Shown here: positions 52,301 through 62,160 of the stretch, one piece after another
How positions within the stretch are numbered: the first letter of the stretch is position 1
How the letters are laid out: each line of letters starts with the position of its first letter
Assembly (NCBI GenBank): GCA_048013815.1
Contig: CM106586.1
Span: 12,400,001-12,464,000, forward strand
DNA from: Setoptus koraiensis
Lineage: Eukaryota > Arthropoda
Length of the DNA stretch: 64,000 nt
Reading direction: 5' to 3'
Notes under the pieces: generated by a model
Told to the model about the DNA's origin: nothing
Database searches by the model: none
Seen by the model: only the letters and a program-made list of their open reading frames with translations
Translations under genes and position numbers: made by a program

Positions 52301-55300
52301 CGAGAATTGCATTTCTAACCGAGTTTGAATAATGAATCGACTTATTCAACGGCACACACACACACAACAAAGAGCGCCAGTTGGGGCACTAGAGAGAAAG
52401 ATTTCGTATGCGGCCCTCGCCATGGTTTGCCAATCATCCATCGGGGAATTGCACTTCGGGGAATGGAACGTGAGCCGTTGGCACCAGAAATACCTCTGCT
52501 TTGGTGTGTAAATAATATACAATATGATATAATATGATATAATATGATATAATGTGTGTGTGTGTGTGATAGCAACCACTATATCTATCTACAGCCAGCG
52601 GAGTAGCGCAGTTGGTAGGCCACTGGATGGATATCACGTAATCGGAAAAGGTTAATTTTTCCCATCCTGTCAGCGATCAGTCTAATTGATTGGTGGCGCC
52701 AATCAATGAAGGCGCGAAAATGGGAAATTCGATATACAACAGTTAAATAAGTGAGCAATGTAGCCGGCCCTATCAACTGACCATCGTTACCTGGAATGAT
52801 GGCATGGGCACCGGTACTCTGAACCGGTTCACGCCATCATTGGCACCTTACATTTGATACCCTCATCTTTGTTTCCACATTATAATGGCAGCATTACAGT
52901 GCCTGTAACATGACTCGCCCGATTGTGCCACCTAGCGCTCTGCTGCTGTAGCTTATCACGATAGTATCATGATTATGTAATAGAGACACACGCAAACAAA
53001 CAAAATTACGGGCTTATGATGCGACAGCTGAAAGGGAATCCTTATCCTCTCTCTCACTCACTTTCTCTTTTATCTCGTGCCACCCGCTTACACCAGCGCT
53101 CTAATGTAACCGTTGCGTGCCTCTGGCTTCTTCGTGTAATAAAGTTGTAAAACAATTTCCGCACCAATCACTGCGTGATCGTCCACCAGCAAGCGGGCCA
53201 GCCAGCCAGCCAACGGACCAGCCATCAAATTGGGCGCCAACGATGAGGCCCGGGCTAGAGCATCTCCATTATTCGCATCCGATGAACCTAGTGTATACAT
53301 TGTTGAAACACTCGACACTTGTAATGTTGGTGCGTAGATCGTACAGGGGCCGCTCGAAAAATGGGCCAACCATCATAACGGTCTCTCTGTGAGTGTTAGA
53401 GTCCCAAAGGATGTTTTTCCGGACATTACAAGCAGCGAGAGTAGCAAAAAGTTGTTGTTTATTGCGCAAGCTTGCACAAGTTGGGTATCTTTGAATGATA
53501 AATTATAGCGGAGAGGCACTGACGCGACCATAATAGATAACAACAAAAACAAACAGTCTCATCGGTGATTGAACTTGAAAAAAATCGTAACGGCTGCTGC
53601 AAACGGTTTCTGGTTCTGGTCAATTGGATATTTCTTGGAATGAATGCTCACTCCCTCTCTCTCTAAATGTGTTCCAAAACTCATGTGACCATTACTTCTG
53701 ATACTAACTGTCTCTTTCGAGCAGGAGAAGAGGGAGCAAAAAACTAAAATAAATGTGCGTCTTGTTGCAATCAGTTAGTGGAGATGAAAATGAATGGACG
53801 AGCGCAGTGAAGATACATGGCCCTCTCAGCAAACAATTCATCAACGGCCAATCAGAGAGGTCAATAACAAGACCTTCCACCTGACCTGCCAATGGACCAA
53901 GGAGATACATCAATTCTGACAAATCATTGTAGGCGAGCCATCTTTTCTTCTGTCATCGGATTGCAGTTAATGTACCGGTAATCGGCTCTGTGACAAATAA
54001 ATGTTTCTTTTTTCGATGGTGTTCCAAGTATGTCGAACCCTAGGTAAATCTGTTGCGAAAGTGTTTCGCCGAAAGTAATTAAATCTATCGGAATGATCCA
54101 CTCATCATCAGTGGTAATAATGTCATGGGCCGATTTAGCTCACTATCCAGACCGTCTAGTCAACATGTCTGGACCCCCGTGATTAACTGCTGACTGGTAT
54201 CCCTTCTTGTTGACGATGAGATATCAGCCAGACGGCCAGACAGGCCGTCGGTCAGACGGTCAGCTCGTCAGCCAATATAGGCTGGGCTATGAGCGCCATC
54301 AATGAGCCTAATTGCCGGTGACTGACGTCAGATGAGTTCTGGTGTCTGGCTGCGGGATCCACTATCATCTCGTTGTAGGGGCAATTCGTTGTTTCGTTGT
54401 TGCCGCATTGATGAATTAAATTGAGGCCAGCAATCGCCAGAATGGGCTAATGTGTCAGCAGCGTAAACTAACGGCAGTCCATTTATTTAAGGAGGCTCTT
54501 TTTCGTAAATAAAGCCATCCCATTGACATATCTGAGATATATGAAATGTTCTTGCCAATCCGTTTTCCTGTCTACTGCGAATTTTTGCTGTAAACATAGC
54601 TCATCCTGAAATACCCGTTGATATAAATACGCAAGAAAGAGCTCATCAGCTTAACTTGGCCCCTGTGGTGACTCAGAGAAAAGTAAAGGCACTCTCATTG
54701 ATGACCCTTACGATTGCCACTCTGGACGAATGGTTTTCGGATGGCTCAGAAGCAGGGAAAAACAATAGAGGAGAGCAGAAAACAACCTTATAGACCTGGT
54801 GCTGATTTTCTCAACTGAGACATGATGAGAGAAAGAATTCAAACTTGGTTCAAGATTTTGGTTCGACTAGAATCATCACAGCGAGCTAGTGATGATTTAG
54901 CCAGATGCTAATGGTGTGGAATGGAGAAGGCATCGACTCTTGTATAGATGTCGTCGTAGGAAAAAAAAAAGATACTGTTTAGCCATTGTTGACTAACTGT
55001 AAAATTGTGAAACCTTGCAGGGGAAAACATGGCAAAAATTACTAAGGAAGGCACTGTTTATACCGCGGGTTACTGCGTTATTAAGACCCATAAATCACGG
55101 CTCACAACTCGTGAGTGTGCTAGTCAGGTTGCTCTAAAAATGCAATTCTTTATACAAAAGCCAAGACAAAAAATTTTCTCTTTTGATTTTCTCGGTCGCT
55201 TTTCACGAATGGTCGGTTATACCATTTATATATCTAGAAAGAATTCATCCGGGTTCGCCAGACAAATTCAAAATGTTTAATACGAAATAAAATTGTCCAG

Positions 55301-58300
55301 CTCGTGAACCTACTTGAATGGATTCATTCTGAGAATTCATATGAATACACGAAAATGTAACTGCTTCTCACACAATAAAAGTCAGAATCGTTTGAACGAA
55401 AAAGTATATAATGATGATATAAATAGGACATTACATATTATAAAATATATCAGTGTGCGTAATGCGATAGTTTGTGAAAGTTCCAATACGGTTGGGCTAA
55501 CAGAAATTAAATCCGCTTTTTATTGTTATTCCATGATCGGATTCATTGTTGCTGTGCCCGCTCTTGGGGCCTAAGAAGCTAAGGTTTCTCGAATGTTGTC
55601 TTGGAGAATATTGTTTATTATTTGTTGGCTCCCTGTTGTGACCCCATTCTAGACAACACTAGCCTCATGGGGGGTCTCAGCTGTTGTCGAGTAAAATAAT
55701 GGATAACATGATGACGAGTAACACCTATCACTGCCATCATTAAAATACCCGTGAATAAGCAATTAGGACGGTTACGTCCATGGGGTTCCCGGAAGGGCAA
55801 GTGAAAATAGGGCACTTTTAGGTGATACAATTATTTTGCCATTGGTACATTGTATTCCTGATTGTGACAAATAGTGTGTTGGGGGCTTGAGTTTAATCAT
55901 AATTGGGTAAACAACTGAATAATGCGACAAAATGCAACTATTACCAGAAGAAAAGTCATAGGAAAACAAGTGGAAACTCACGTTTGAGCAAAGCTCAAAT
56001 AGATCGTGGACATGTGAATCCACCGAAATAGACAATAACTTTTAATATGTCTTTTTCTCTAGAGCAATCGTATAATTGCCACACAGGAAAAAAAGAAGGA
56101 ACTCAATTGTGTGACTTTTCTCGAGAAACAGGACAGAAACGACGGCCAGATATATATGACATTGGACAGTTTTCCAAGGCTCAGACTATGCTTTCGATGG
56201 CTCAGACTAAGCATTCGAAGGCTCAGACTATGCTTCCGAGGGCTCAGACTTTGTTTTCATCTTGCTTTTGTATCGTGTCGTATTATAATAGGTGATTTCT
56301 TACAAAAAGTTACCGCTGATTGTATTGACTTTTCCCCTAGTTGTGATTTACATTTTTTCTCAGTTCCGCAAATTGAATGACATCGATTGTCGTCGTAGTT
56401 ATTTTAGTCATCGACATTTCGAGCTATGTTCCGCATGATATAATATTGTAGATGGATGTATACATATCATCTGTGTGCACTGACTAACAGTGGGCACTTG
56501 TAATGAACAGACGCAAGTTTTTTTTTGTCATTTTGCAATGGCAGAAATGACAAAAAAAAGAACTCAATTCAGAAATGGGAGAAAAAAGTCTTTTAACACG
56601 TGCATCCCATCATTGGACTCATGTTTTCACTTTATCATCAATCTAATAGAATTGAGGCTATAAAATAAGCTCCATTGTGAACATTTGAAATCATTAAAAA
56701 CGCTCAAGTCAAACCATACTGGTTGAAAATCACGTGAAAGGGTTAAAAAGCGAGACCGCTACTTGTTAGCTGAATTGATGGAAACACTTTTTTAATCCCG
56801 TCAAACACACCTACACTTTGTTGTGGCTGTGACACGCGGATACAAACTAAGTCTGGCGAAATTTCATGAGTCCTACCTGTACCGTCGAAGTCAAACAACA
56901 TATCAGTGGATAGAGCAATGTTTAAAGTTTTTCAATTTCGGTTCGACAACATTCACAAACGCCAATATAGGGGCTGGCTGTGTTGATAAAGATGTCACGT
57001 ACAATTGCACTTGGCATTGAACAGTTAAGCTCTTGCGGCTCACCAGTTCAATCGCATATGGAAGTTTGTCTGCACGGTGAAAGTTTGGGCCCAAAATCAA
57101 TACAATAGTTGTGGATGGTCGCTGTTCTTTCTGAATAAAACTTGCCAGAGCGAGCGCACAACTCATCTGATTGAATTAGCAACCGGTATATCACCGTGTA
57201 TCGATGAGTTAATAATAAGGCGTGTGACAAAACAAAATAATTTGCTATCTGTCCGTGATAAGCATGGGCAGCGTCAATTATTTGACGTGACTCATGTGAG
57301 CTTCAACAAGCAACTTGTTCATTGTAGTTGCAAAGTTTCAATTCCATATAAAAGTGCCAGTCCAAATGGATTTGCTCTGATTAATGAGCATGCCAGACAA
57401 CTGTCTACCGCATGTAAACAGATACAAACCATGTATTACATGTCATAATGACCTTGTCGATTCTCTGCCCAATTAACTGTTCGTTGTCGGAGCCTCTTCC
57501 ATTGGCACGAGAGCCCCAACCGCTTATACATGTAACTTATTGATGATGCTAGCACCTAATTAGCGATTTGTTCGACAATAGACAATGCCAAGCCAGCTAT
57601 TGATGATTTCAGAAAGAATTCGCTGCGAACGCTCAACGAGTTCGGTCTGGCAGTTTTGTTTTTCCGACCATACGTTACTACTGAATGGTTCTCATAATGG
57701 CAAGTGACTTTTATCGACCATTGTTCTTATTATCTACATGAATGAGCATAATGAACAGCTCTCGCAACGAATATGGCCTCTTCCCATATTAGATCAAAAT
57801 GCTAACACATATGAGGAGCCCTTGCTAATGGGTGTAAGTTATAGAGTTGGAATAATGCCAACACTTTCACAACATACACACACGGAGCCTTCGATATTGT
57901 GATGACCCCATTTTCATAGTGTCTAACAACTCGGCGCTAATTTGGACTAAAGACAATGCGAATGCGTCAGATTGTGTGCGGTCTGGCCTACGCGCGATCT
58001 TTCCAAATCGGTGAGAGCGGGCCCCATAATCTGGCATCCATCATTATTAATCAAACTCACCGGTATCGTTACTAATGAGGATGATTTTGCTTTTGGCTAT
58101 TGATTATGACTACGCGTAATTACTGGCATTGACAAAGAACAGAGAGCGCGCGTTGAATGCTTAGTTAAACAATGCAAGCTTTGCCATAATTAATGGTCGT
58201 TTTTCACGGTAACTCAGCGATGCCGACCATAATCATTGAAATAGAAATAAAACAAAACACCAATCAATGTCAGTAGTTCAAGAATAAATGCGATGAATAT

Positions 58301-60626
58301 TTTCATTTGTTTTTTTTTCTGTACCGCTTTGTTTTGCTATCGTTCTAGTAGCTGCTGAACTGTGTAATGCAAACCACAAAACAATACTTGATTGTTTTGC
58401 GTCGCTAGAGGCTTCACAGGCCATGGATCAGGGGACATTTTGCGCCCACTCTTTCAGATCTAACTTCTCGTTGTTGCAATATCTATGTTAGAATACACAT
58501 GTATCACGCACAGAATAACACCAAAATATCCCAGTGTGATTGGGCCAGTGATAGCCTCGAGCTTAATCTTCATGTACCTAAAATCAATTAGTTTGTTTGG
58601 TGGTAGCTGGCATTGAGAATATGGTAATGATTGTGGAATAGCAAGCGTTATGGTGAAAAAATTCAAACCGGATGACTCTCTTTTGGGGAATGAAATTCAA
58701 CTTCGTTCCATTCTGAAATCAAAAAGAAAAAAAAGTGGAAAAACGAGAAAAAGTGGGTGCTGGTACCATGATAAAGAACAAAATTTAGCCAATTTTCGAC
58801 TGTAGCTCAGTTCAATATTCTGTATTCCAAAATGGTGTGAAACCTCGGAATGAACGGATAGAAAATGGAAAAATGTTCCATCATGGAAACCAACTTTCGC
58901 GCGAAATTCTCTCCATTTCTCGATGTGTGCCAACCTTGAAATTAGAGAAGATACATGTATGCTTTGCATTGATAATGCAATTATTTCGAGAATAACATTT
59001 GAGCGTAGTGAAAGAACATTCACCACAACGAATTCATGATTTATCGGGTCATAATTCCCGATTTTCTATCAAAATCAGTGTTTGAGTAAACGGATCTCCG
59101 AAAGTCTGATCATATTTCAAGGAACACCAATAGTTCTAACGGCAATGTTAATTGCATGCGCGTGCTCGTTAGAAAACGTTGACCAGAAGGCTAAAATGTT
59201 TGCCAAAAATAATTGCTTCAACTGATTCAAATCTCCGATGGACGATGGATCAGAGGCACGAAAAAAGAAAATTCTGACCCAATTTGACAGAGAGAATTTG
59301 TTGCTGGCCGTCCGAATTAGTAACTGATTCAAGCATGTGATGATTAGAATCTTTCCATTGTAGTGGATTTTATCGTGGTTCGCTCCAAAAAGTTGAAATC
59401 GTTGGTCGTAGCATGGACGAAATGATCGAATCAATTCTTTTGTTTTTTTTGTTGCTTTGAACCATGACCCAAATAGTTGATTTTAAATAAAATGGATGAA
59501 ATTGTTTTTAGGTCGTAATTGGAATTACAATCATTTAAATCATAATGGTTTTAATCAATGTTGGCCTAAACTATTTTTGTTGCCTAAAAAAACCATTTAG
59601 TCCAGAAATTATAAATAAAATCCTCTTTGATAGATTCGAGAAGAAACAAATTATTTTAACCATTATTCGGATCAATAATGGGCCATATTTAAAAGAGCCA
59701 AACTTGATTTGATCATGAGTCTGGTTTAATAAGTGATTAAATCATAGAGACCCCCACTATATCACTGATAGTTGACCATGATAAGCAATACTATATTGCA
59801 TAATTTCTACTACTTACAGACTGCTCGGAAGGGGAGACAAATCGTGGGGCAGCATGACAATATCCCAACCAACACAATTCCAAGTGTTACCGGTGTCGAG
59901 CACTGACGACTTGCGCATTATGCAATACGAATGGGGGAAATGTTGTTGAGGCGATTTCTGTTTTTTTATCTTATTGCCCATTGCTTGTTCAGTTCTGTTG
60001 TCGAAAGTGTTATTACCACCAATTGTGCTATTTTGGGTTACTTGTTGTTGTTTGTCTTCAATCTGTTGAAGTTGTTTCTGGATTGATTTCAAAGATTGCT
60101 GATACAGTTGATCAGTTTCCTCGGCGACAGGCTGTCCAGCTTCCGACAATATCACCTGTTGTGACAAAGATACTGTTGGTGGCGCTGTTGAAGTTGCTGA
60201 GGAGATTGAGGCCATTTGTGATGACAACATCTCAGACGCCGCTGACATCTCACTGTCGACATTAAGTGATTGGTGATTTTCTTGTAACTGCTGGCCACCA
60301 CTAGACGGTTCATACAGCCAAACATCATCGAACTGACTTTGTTCATCACCGTCGTCAATGAATTCTACTTTTCGCGTCTCTTCGATGTTGCTGATGTCGC
60401 TACTGGGTGGCCCATTGGGGTCTAAGATGGATTCTTTTACAAATTTACCTTCCCAAATCCTTTGATCCATTTCACTGACGGCTGCACAACTGTGCATTAA
60501 GGGTATTATTGTCACCACCAGAGAGGATAACAAAACAATTTGTTTAATCTCACAGTTGATTAGTGCAATGAGGAACCGCCACCACAGTGCTTTGGTGGTG
60601 ATTCTCGTTGGCATTGAATATCTCAT
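41399..60626 (-). CDS. type A leucine-rich-repeat GPCR (glycoprotein hormone receptor family, LGR1-like), 13 coding exons
   Basis: Exons, in transcript order: 59818-60626, 58512-58577, 50666-50740, 50473-50510, 50160-50196, 47801-47872, 47439-47504, 46761-46829, 46417-46491, 45709-45921, 44214-45570, 43485-44031, 41399-43305. They sum to 5331 nt, 1776 residues, in frame throughout. A signal-peptide-like segment and an N-terminal extension come first. A cysteine cap, seven to nine LRRs, and the hinge signature HCCAF follow. CEDVMGYSILRV leads into TM1, then FERYYAI after TM3, CWGP in TM6 and NPYLY in TM7 (about 1030-1034), and a 630-residue Asn/His/Ser-rich tail. Exon lengths and phases parallel FSHR. 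Type A LGRs respond to cystine-knot heterodimers (GPA2/GPB5 in invertebrates) through Gs, and that ligand is inferred. Vertebrate relatives have about 700 residues. Confidence 0.88.
43306..43484 (-). other. LGR intron 12 (within the tail)
   Basis: Phase 1 intron of 179 bp, GTAAGT to CAG. Nothing else is seen in it. Confidence 0.8.
43485..44031 (-). CDS. LGR exon 12: TM6, TM7 and proximal tail
   Basis: The acceptor CCAATCAG precedes ATGTATCTG, phase 0, directly continuing CYLK from exon 11. The donor is GTAAGT (43479-43484). It encodes the third intracellular loop, TM6 with CWGP, TM7 with NSMANPYLYAI and the start of the tail. 547 nt gives 182 codons plus one base. Confidence 0.9.
44214..45570 (-). 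CDS. LGR exon 11: hinge and TM1-TM5
   Basis: The acceptor TTGTGTTACAG gives entry phase 2, and the donor GTGAGT falls after CYLK. The first 250 residues are a Ser/Asn-rich hinge, longer than in FSHR. Conserved [20 protein letters not shown] and TM1-5 follow. Cys residues that form the extracellular loop disulfide (WGCKV and SICLP) are present. Confidence 0.92.
45709..45921 (-). CDS. LGR exon 10: last LRR and hinge cysteines
   Basis: It encodes DVSNTSLTKLPSLGLDSL through LTYAYHCCAFKYPKQHD. This parallels FSHR DISRTRIHSLPSYGLENL and LTYPSHCCAF. The donor is GTACTT and the acceptor CTACAG, phase 2 at both ends, 213 nt. Confidence 0.88.
45922..46416 (-). other. LGR intron 9
   Basis: Phase 2, 495 bp. 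No other features are seen. Confidence 0.8.
46417..46491 (-). CDS. LGR exon 9: LRR
   Basis: 75 nt, phase 2 to 2, donor GTAAGT, acceptor TTCTGTTTCAG. It encodes TLKGNKNLVFIHDRAFAGIKSLTEL, the counterpart of the FSHR exon 8 repeat. The internal N..L..I..F..L..L pattern is clear. Confidence 0.85.
46687..46718. repeat. short perfect inverted repeat with T-rich loop
   Basis: The arms GCCTGCCTA and TAGGCAGGC flank a 14-base loop containing nine Ts. It lies in an LGR intron directly after a tRNA-like B-box segment (GGTTTCGAATCAGCC near 46664). The T run could be a polymerase III terminator if the upstream piece was once a tRNA-derived element. Confidence 0.4.
46761..46829 (-). CDS. LGR exon 8: LRR
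   Basis: 69 nt, phase 2 to 2, donor GTGAGT, acceptor GCCGATAAG. It encodes NLEFNNIASIGEGVFNGSEVAS plus Leu. It has the same length as the equivalent FSHR exon and keeps its FNG core. Confidence 0.82.
46830..47438 (-). other. LGR intron 7
   Basis: Phase 2, 609 bp. No repeats or genes are seen in it. Confidence 0.6.
47439..47504 (-). CDS. LGR exon 7: LRR (least certain exon)
   Basis: 66 nt, phase 2 to 2, donor GTAGGT, acceptor AACGTGTAG with a weak pyrimidine tract. It encodes DLDSNNIDSLGHHPIRVRTEIL. It fits the repeat pattern and is needed to fill the FSHR exon 6 position, but both splice sites are below consensus. Confidence 0.55.
47801..47872 (-). CDS. LGR exon 6: LRR
   Basis: 72 nt, phase 2 to 2, donor GTAAGT, acceptor CATCTCAG. 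It encodes RIQQTGLKVFANFSQFYDNILSN, aligned with the FSHR repeat containing ISNTGIKHLPDVHKIHSL. Confidence 0.78.
47873..50159 (-). other. LGR intron 5
   Basis: 2.3 kb, phase 2. It contains a (CA)n run near 48792-48813 and a (TA)n run near 49184-49205. The open frame near 48104-48481 on the plus strand begins with a non-ATG codon and resembles no family. Confidence 0.65.
50160..50196 (-). CDS. LGR exon 5: second half of a split LRR
   Basis: 37 nt, entry phase 1, exit phase 2, donor GTAAGT, acceptor GCATATTCAG. It encodes (N)IFRGNLREFKAL. Together with exon 4 it makes 75 nt, a standard LRR exon length. Confidence 0.75.
50473..50510 (-). CDS. LGR exon 4: first half of a split LRR
   Basis: 38 nt, entry phase 2, exit phase 1, strong donor GTAAGTATG, acceptor CGCAAACAG. 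It encodes YIFHAPLLTTVD. Joined with exon 5 it aligns with FSHR RIEKANNLLYINPEAFQNL. Confidence 0.7.
50666..50740 (-). CDS. LGR exon 3: LRR
   Basis: 75 nt, phase 2 to 2, donor GTGAGT, acceptor CACTTACACAG. It encodes SMENLRRLTSIEPGTFTDMKRLRV plus Leu, a textbook LRR. Confidence 0.83.
50807..50885 (+). repeat. 15-bp tandem repeat, about 5 copies
   Basis: The unit GAGTTGCATAATAC is close to the 15-bp period GTTGCATAATACGAG. The copies differ at one or two positions. Confidence 0.85.
52521..52570 (+). repeat. 10-bp tandem repeat AATATGATAT followed by (TG)n
   Basis: Three exact copies of AATATGATAT run straight into a TG dinucleotide tract. Confidence 0.85.
52598..52672 (+). repeat. tRNA-like A-box segment, tRNA pseudogene or SINE head
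   Basis: TAGCGCAGTTGG is a perfect match to the polymerase III A box (TRGCNNARNNGG) at the right place in an AGCGGAG-initial, tRNA-like 5' half. The B-box counterpart (GGTTAATTTTTCCC) is poor and no acceptor stem closes, so a working tRNA is unlikely. Confidence 0.35.
52795..52841. repeat. imperfect inverted repeat, arms about 20 bp
   Basis: AATGATGGC...ACCGGT and its near complement ACCGGT...GCCATCATT flank a loop of about seven bases. The arms differ by one substitution and a two-base indel. Confidence 0.65.
56178..56256 (+). repeat. 21-bp tandem repeat, about 4 copies
   Basis: The unit GGCTCAGACTATGCTTTCGA recurs with a 21-bp period. Because 21 is a multiple of three, all copies stay in one frame of the ATG-initiated frame at 56047 and read as a seven-residue repeat (KAQTMLS-like). 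Confidence 0.8.
58512..58577 (-). CDS. LGR exon 2: first LRR
   Basis: 66 nt, phase 2 to 2, donor GTGCGT, acceptor TTGATTTTAG. It encodes YMKIKLEAITGPITLGYFGVI plus Leu, which takes the place of FSHR LRFVLTKLRVIQKGAF. It is separated from exon 3 by 7.8 kb. Confidence 0.65.
58578..59817 (-). other. LGR intron 1
   Basis: 1.24 kb, phase 2, AT-rich. Two minus-strand frames of about 105 codons cross it, but neither has a recognisable motif. Confidence 0.6.
59818..60626 (-). CDS. LGR exon 1: signal peptide, N-terminal extension, LRR cap
   Basis: The start ATG at 60626 has A at -3. About 269 residues follow. A hydrophobic stretch (about residues 28-46) ends in a probable cleavage region near HSCAAVS. 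A 180-residue Ser/Gln/Asp-rich extension comes next. The cap CIMRK...WNCVGWDIVMLPHDLSPLPSS resembles the FSHR cap CQESKVTEIPSDLP. The donor is GTAAGT, exit phase 2. Confidence 0.78.
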
Positions 60627-61821
60627 TATGTCTTGGTACAAGTCGCGCTTGAGTTTTGATTATGATCGTCATTTGTTACGGTGAAAACTCTTTTTAATTC
60701 TGATCAAACATGATCTGAAATAACAATTTACATACTACTATACTACTACTATCTGATTGGATCATTTTTGGCATTTTTGATCACTATATTGCACAGTTTT
60801 GATCATCCTCACACAGATAACTAATCACTTGTAAGCGAACACTTTTGTGTACCTACATTCATTCGAACTTGAAAGCCATGCAAACACTTATTGATGTTAA
60901 ACCACCGACCGGATAAACTTAGAATGGCCATGACAGTAGTCGTTTGTTGTCGCAACTTTTCTATGCGACTGCGCTTTTCGTCGACAACGCCAACGAGCAA
61001 CGGCAAGCTTTTTACGTAATAGAAAACGTGCGTTACCAGATTCATTTTATCAAATGGGGCGATCTTTGTCTAGACGATCCAGGCGACATCTTGTTGGTGC
61101 CGTGAGTAACACAAATCTCTATGATAATTTCCATGAACAAGCTTGATTTAGGGACCTAGATGCACAATCAGAACTTTGAAGCGCTGCTTCTCGAATCGAA
61201 CCGCTCGACACTTCAATTCTAATCTCAAATCATAGCCGTATTCACGTGTCAGCCTTGAGCTCACCTGACTCTCGAGTCTCAATTAAATGAAAAAAATAGT
61301 AAAATTTAGGCATCAGGTCGTTTTTCTGTGTGTCCTTTAAGGTGGGCCACATTTAATACAGCAAGATCTATTCAGTAAGCTCTGCATGAGTTGTATTTTC
61401 ATTAAATTCCAGACAAGCTTTGAGCTTTTACATCTCTTGCGCCACATTTTTTGATTTTTATTTATTGAAAGTTGACACGATCTCAAAGCGGTGACATAAC
61501 ATGCCTGGCCGAACATGACTCAAGTCTCATTGAGTCTGTCTAATTTTCAGCTCATATTCAATTGACTCGTGGAAAAGGTTGACTCCGATTCAACAACTAA
61601 ACCTCGGATCAGGTCCGCTTCAAGCGAGACTTGTGAATACCACTGTCGTTTTCAAGTTGCTGTGTGTTTCACAAAATCAAAATATCACACATAGTTGTGT
61701 CACAAAAGAAAAATTTATACCAGAAAATAAGTTTTTTAGGAGAAAAAAAATATATTTCGCAAATCGAGCTGCAATCATCCGATAATTAGTAGAGAAAAAT
61801 TGAATATAACGAGAAAACAAG
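60627..61821. promoter_or_regulatory. divergent intergenic region between the LGR and the Gr-like gene
   Basis: 1.2 kb between start codons on opposite strands. It must contain 5' UTRs and promoters of both genes. I see no clear TATA box or repeat. Confidence 0.45.
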
Positions 61822-62160
61822 ATGATAGTGAAATTAGAGGGACAATCACTGCTTCACGGCTATAGTCTAGGGTGGTTTTTAACACAAACCACAAGTCCCA
61901 GTGGGAGCTGGCCAAACTATAAAAATAAGCGTACATATCTACCAAAAGTGGCTAACTTAGTGTATTCGTTAGAGGCAAACAACACTATGGGGCCCATCTT
62001 TAGGATGCTCAGGCTAATAGTTACGCCAATTACAGCAGCCATTTTAGCATATCACATGTTAGTAATATCTTTCAACATTGGCTACGTGAGTAAATCGTTC
62101 CGACCTAACATAGCGCCAATAATTAGCCCCGCCCTAGTAGTGAATGGTTGCAATATTTTG
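61822..62160 (+). CDS. Gr-like gene, exon 1
   Basis: 113 codons covering the cytoplasmic N-terminus, TM1 and part of TM2, ending ...VVNGCNIL before GTAAGT. Confidence 0.65.

Larger units (their letters stand above)
50741..58511 (-). other. LGR intron 2 (7.8 kb)
   Basis: The largest intron of the LGR gene. It holds the tandem repeats at 50807, 52521 and 56178, a tRNA-like segment near 52598 and an inverted repeat at 52795. Open frames on both strands are short. A plus-strand frame at 56047-56295 starts with ATG and carries the 21-bp repeat. I recognise no gene inside. Confidence 0.65.

Noticed and set aside
57077-57448. 123-codon plus-strand frame
   Set aside because: It starts at a non-ATG codon and has no recognisable motif. 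It lies within an LGR intron on the opposite strand.
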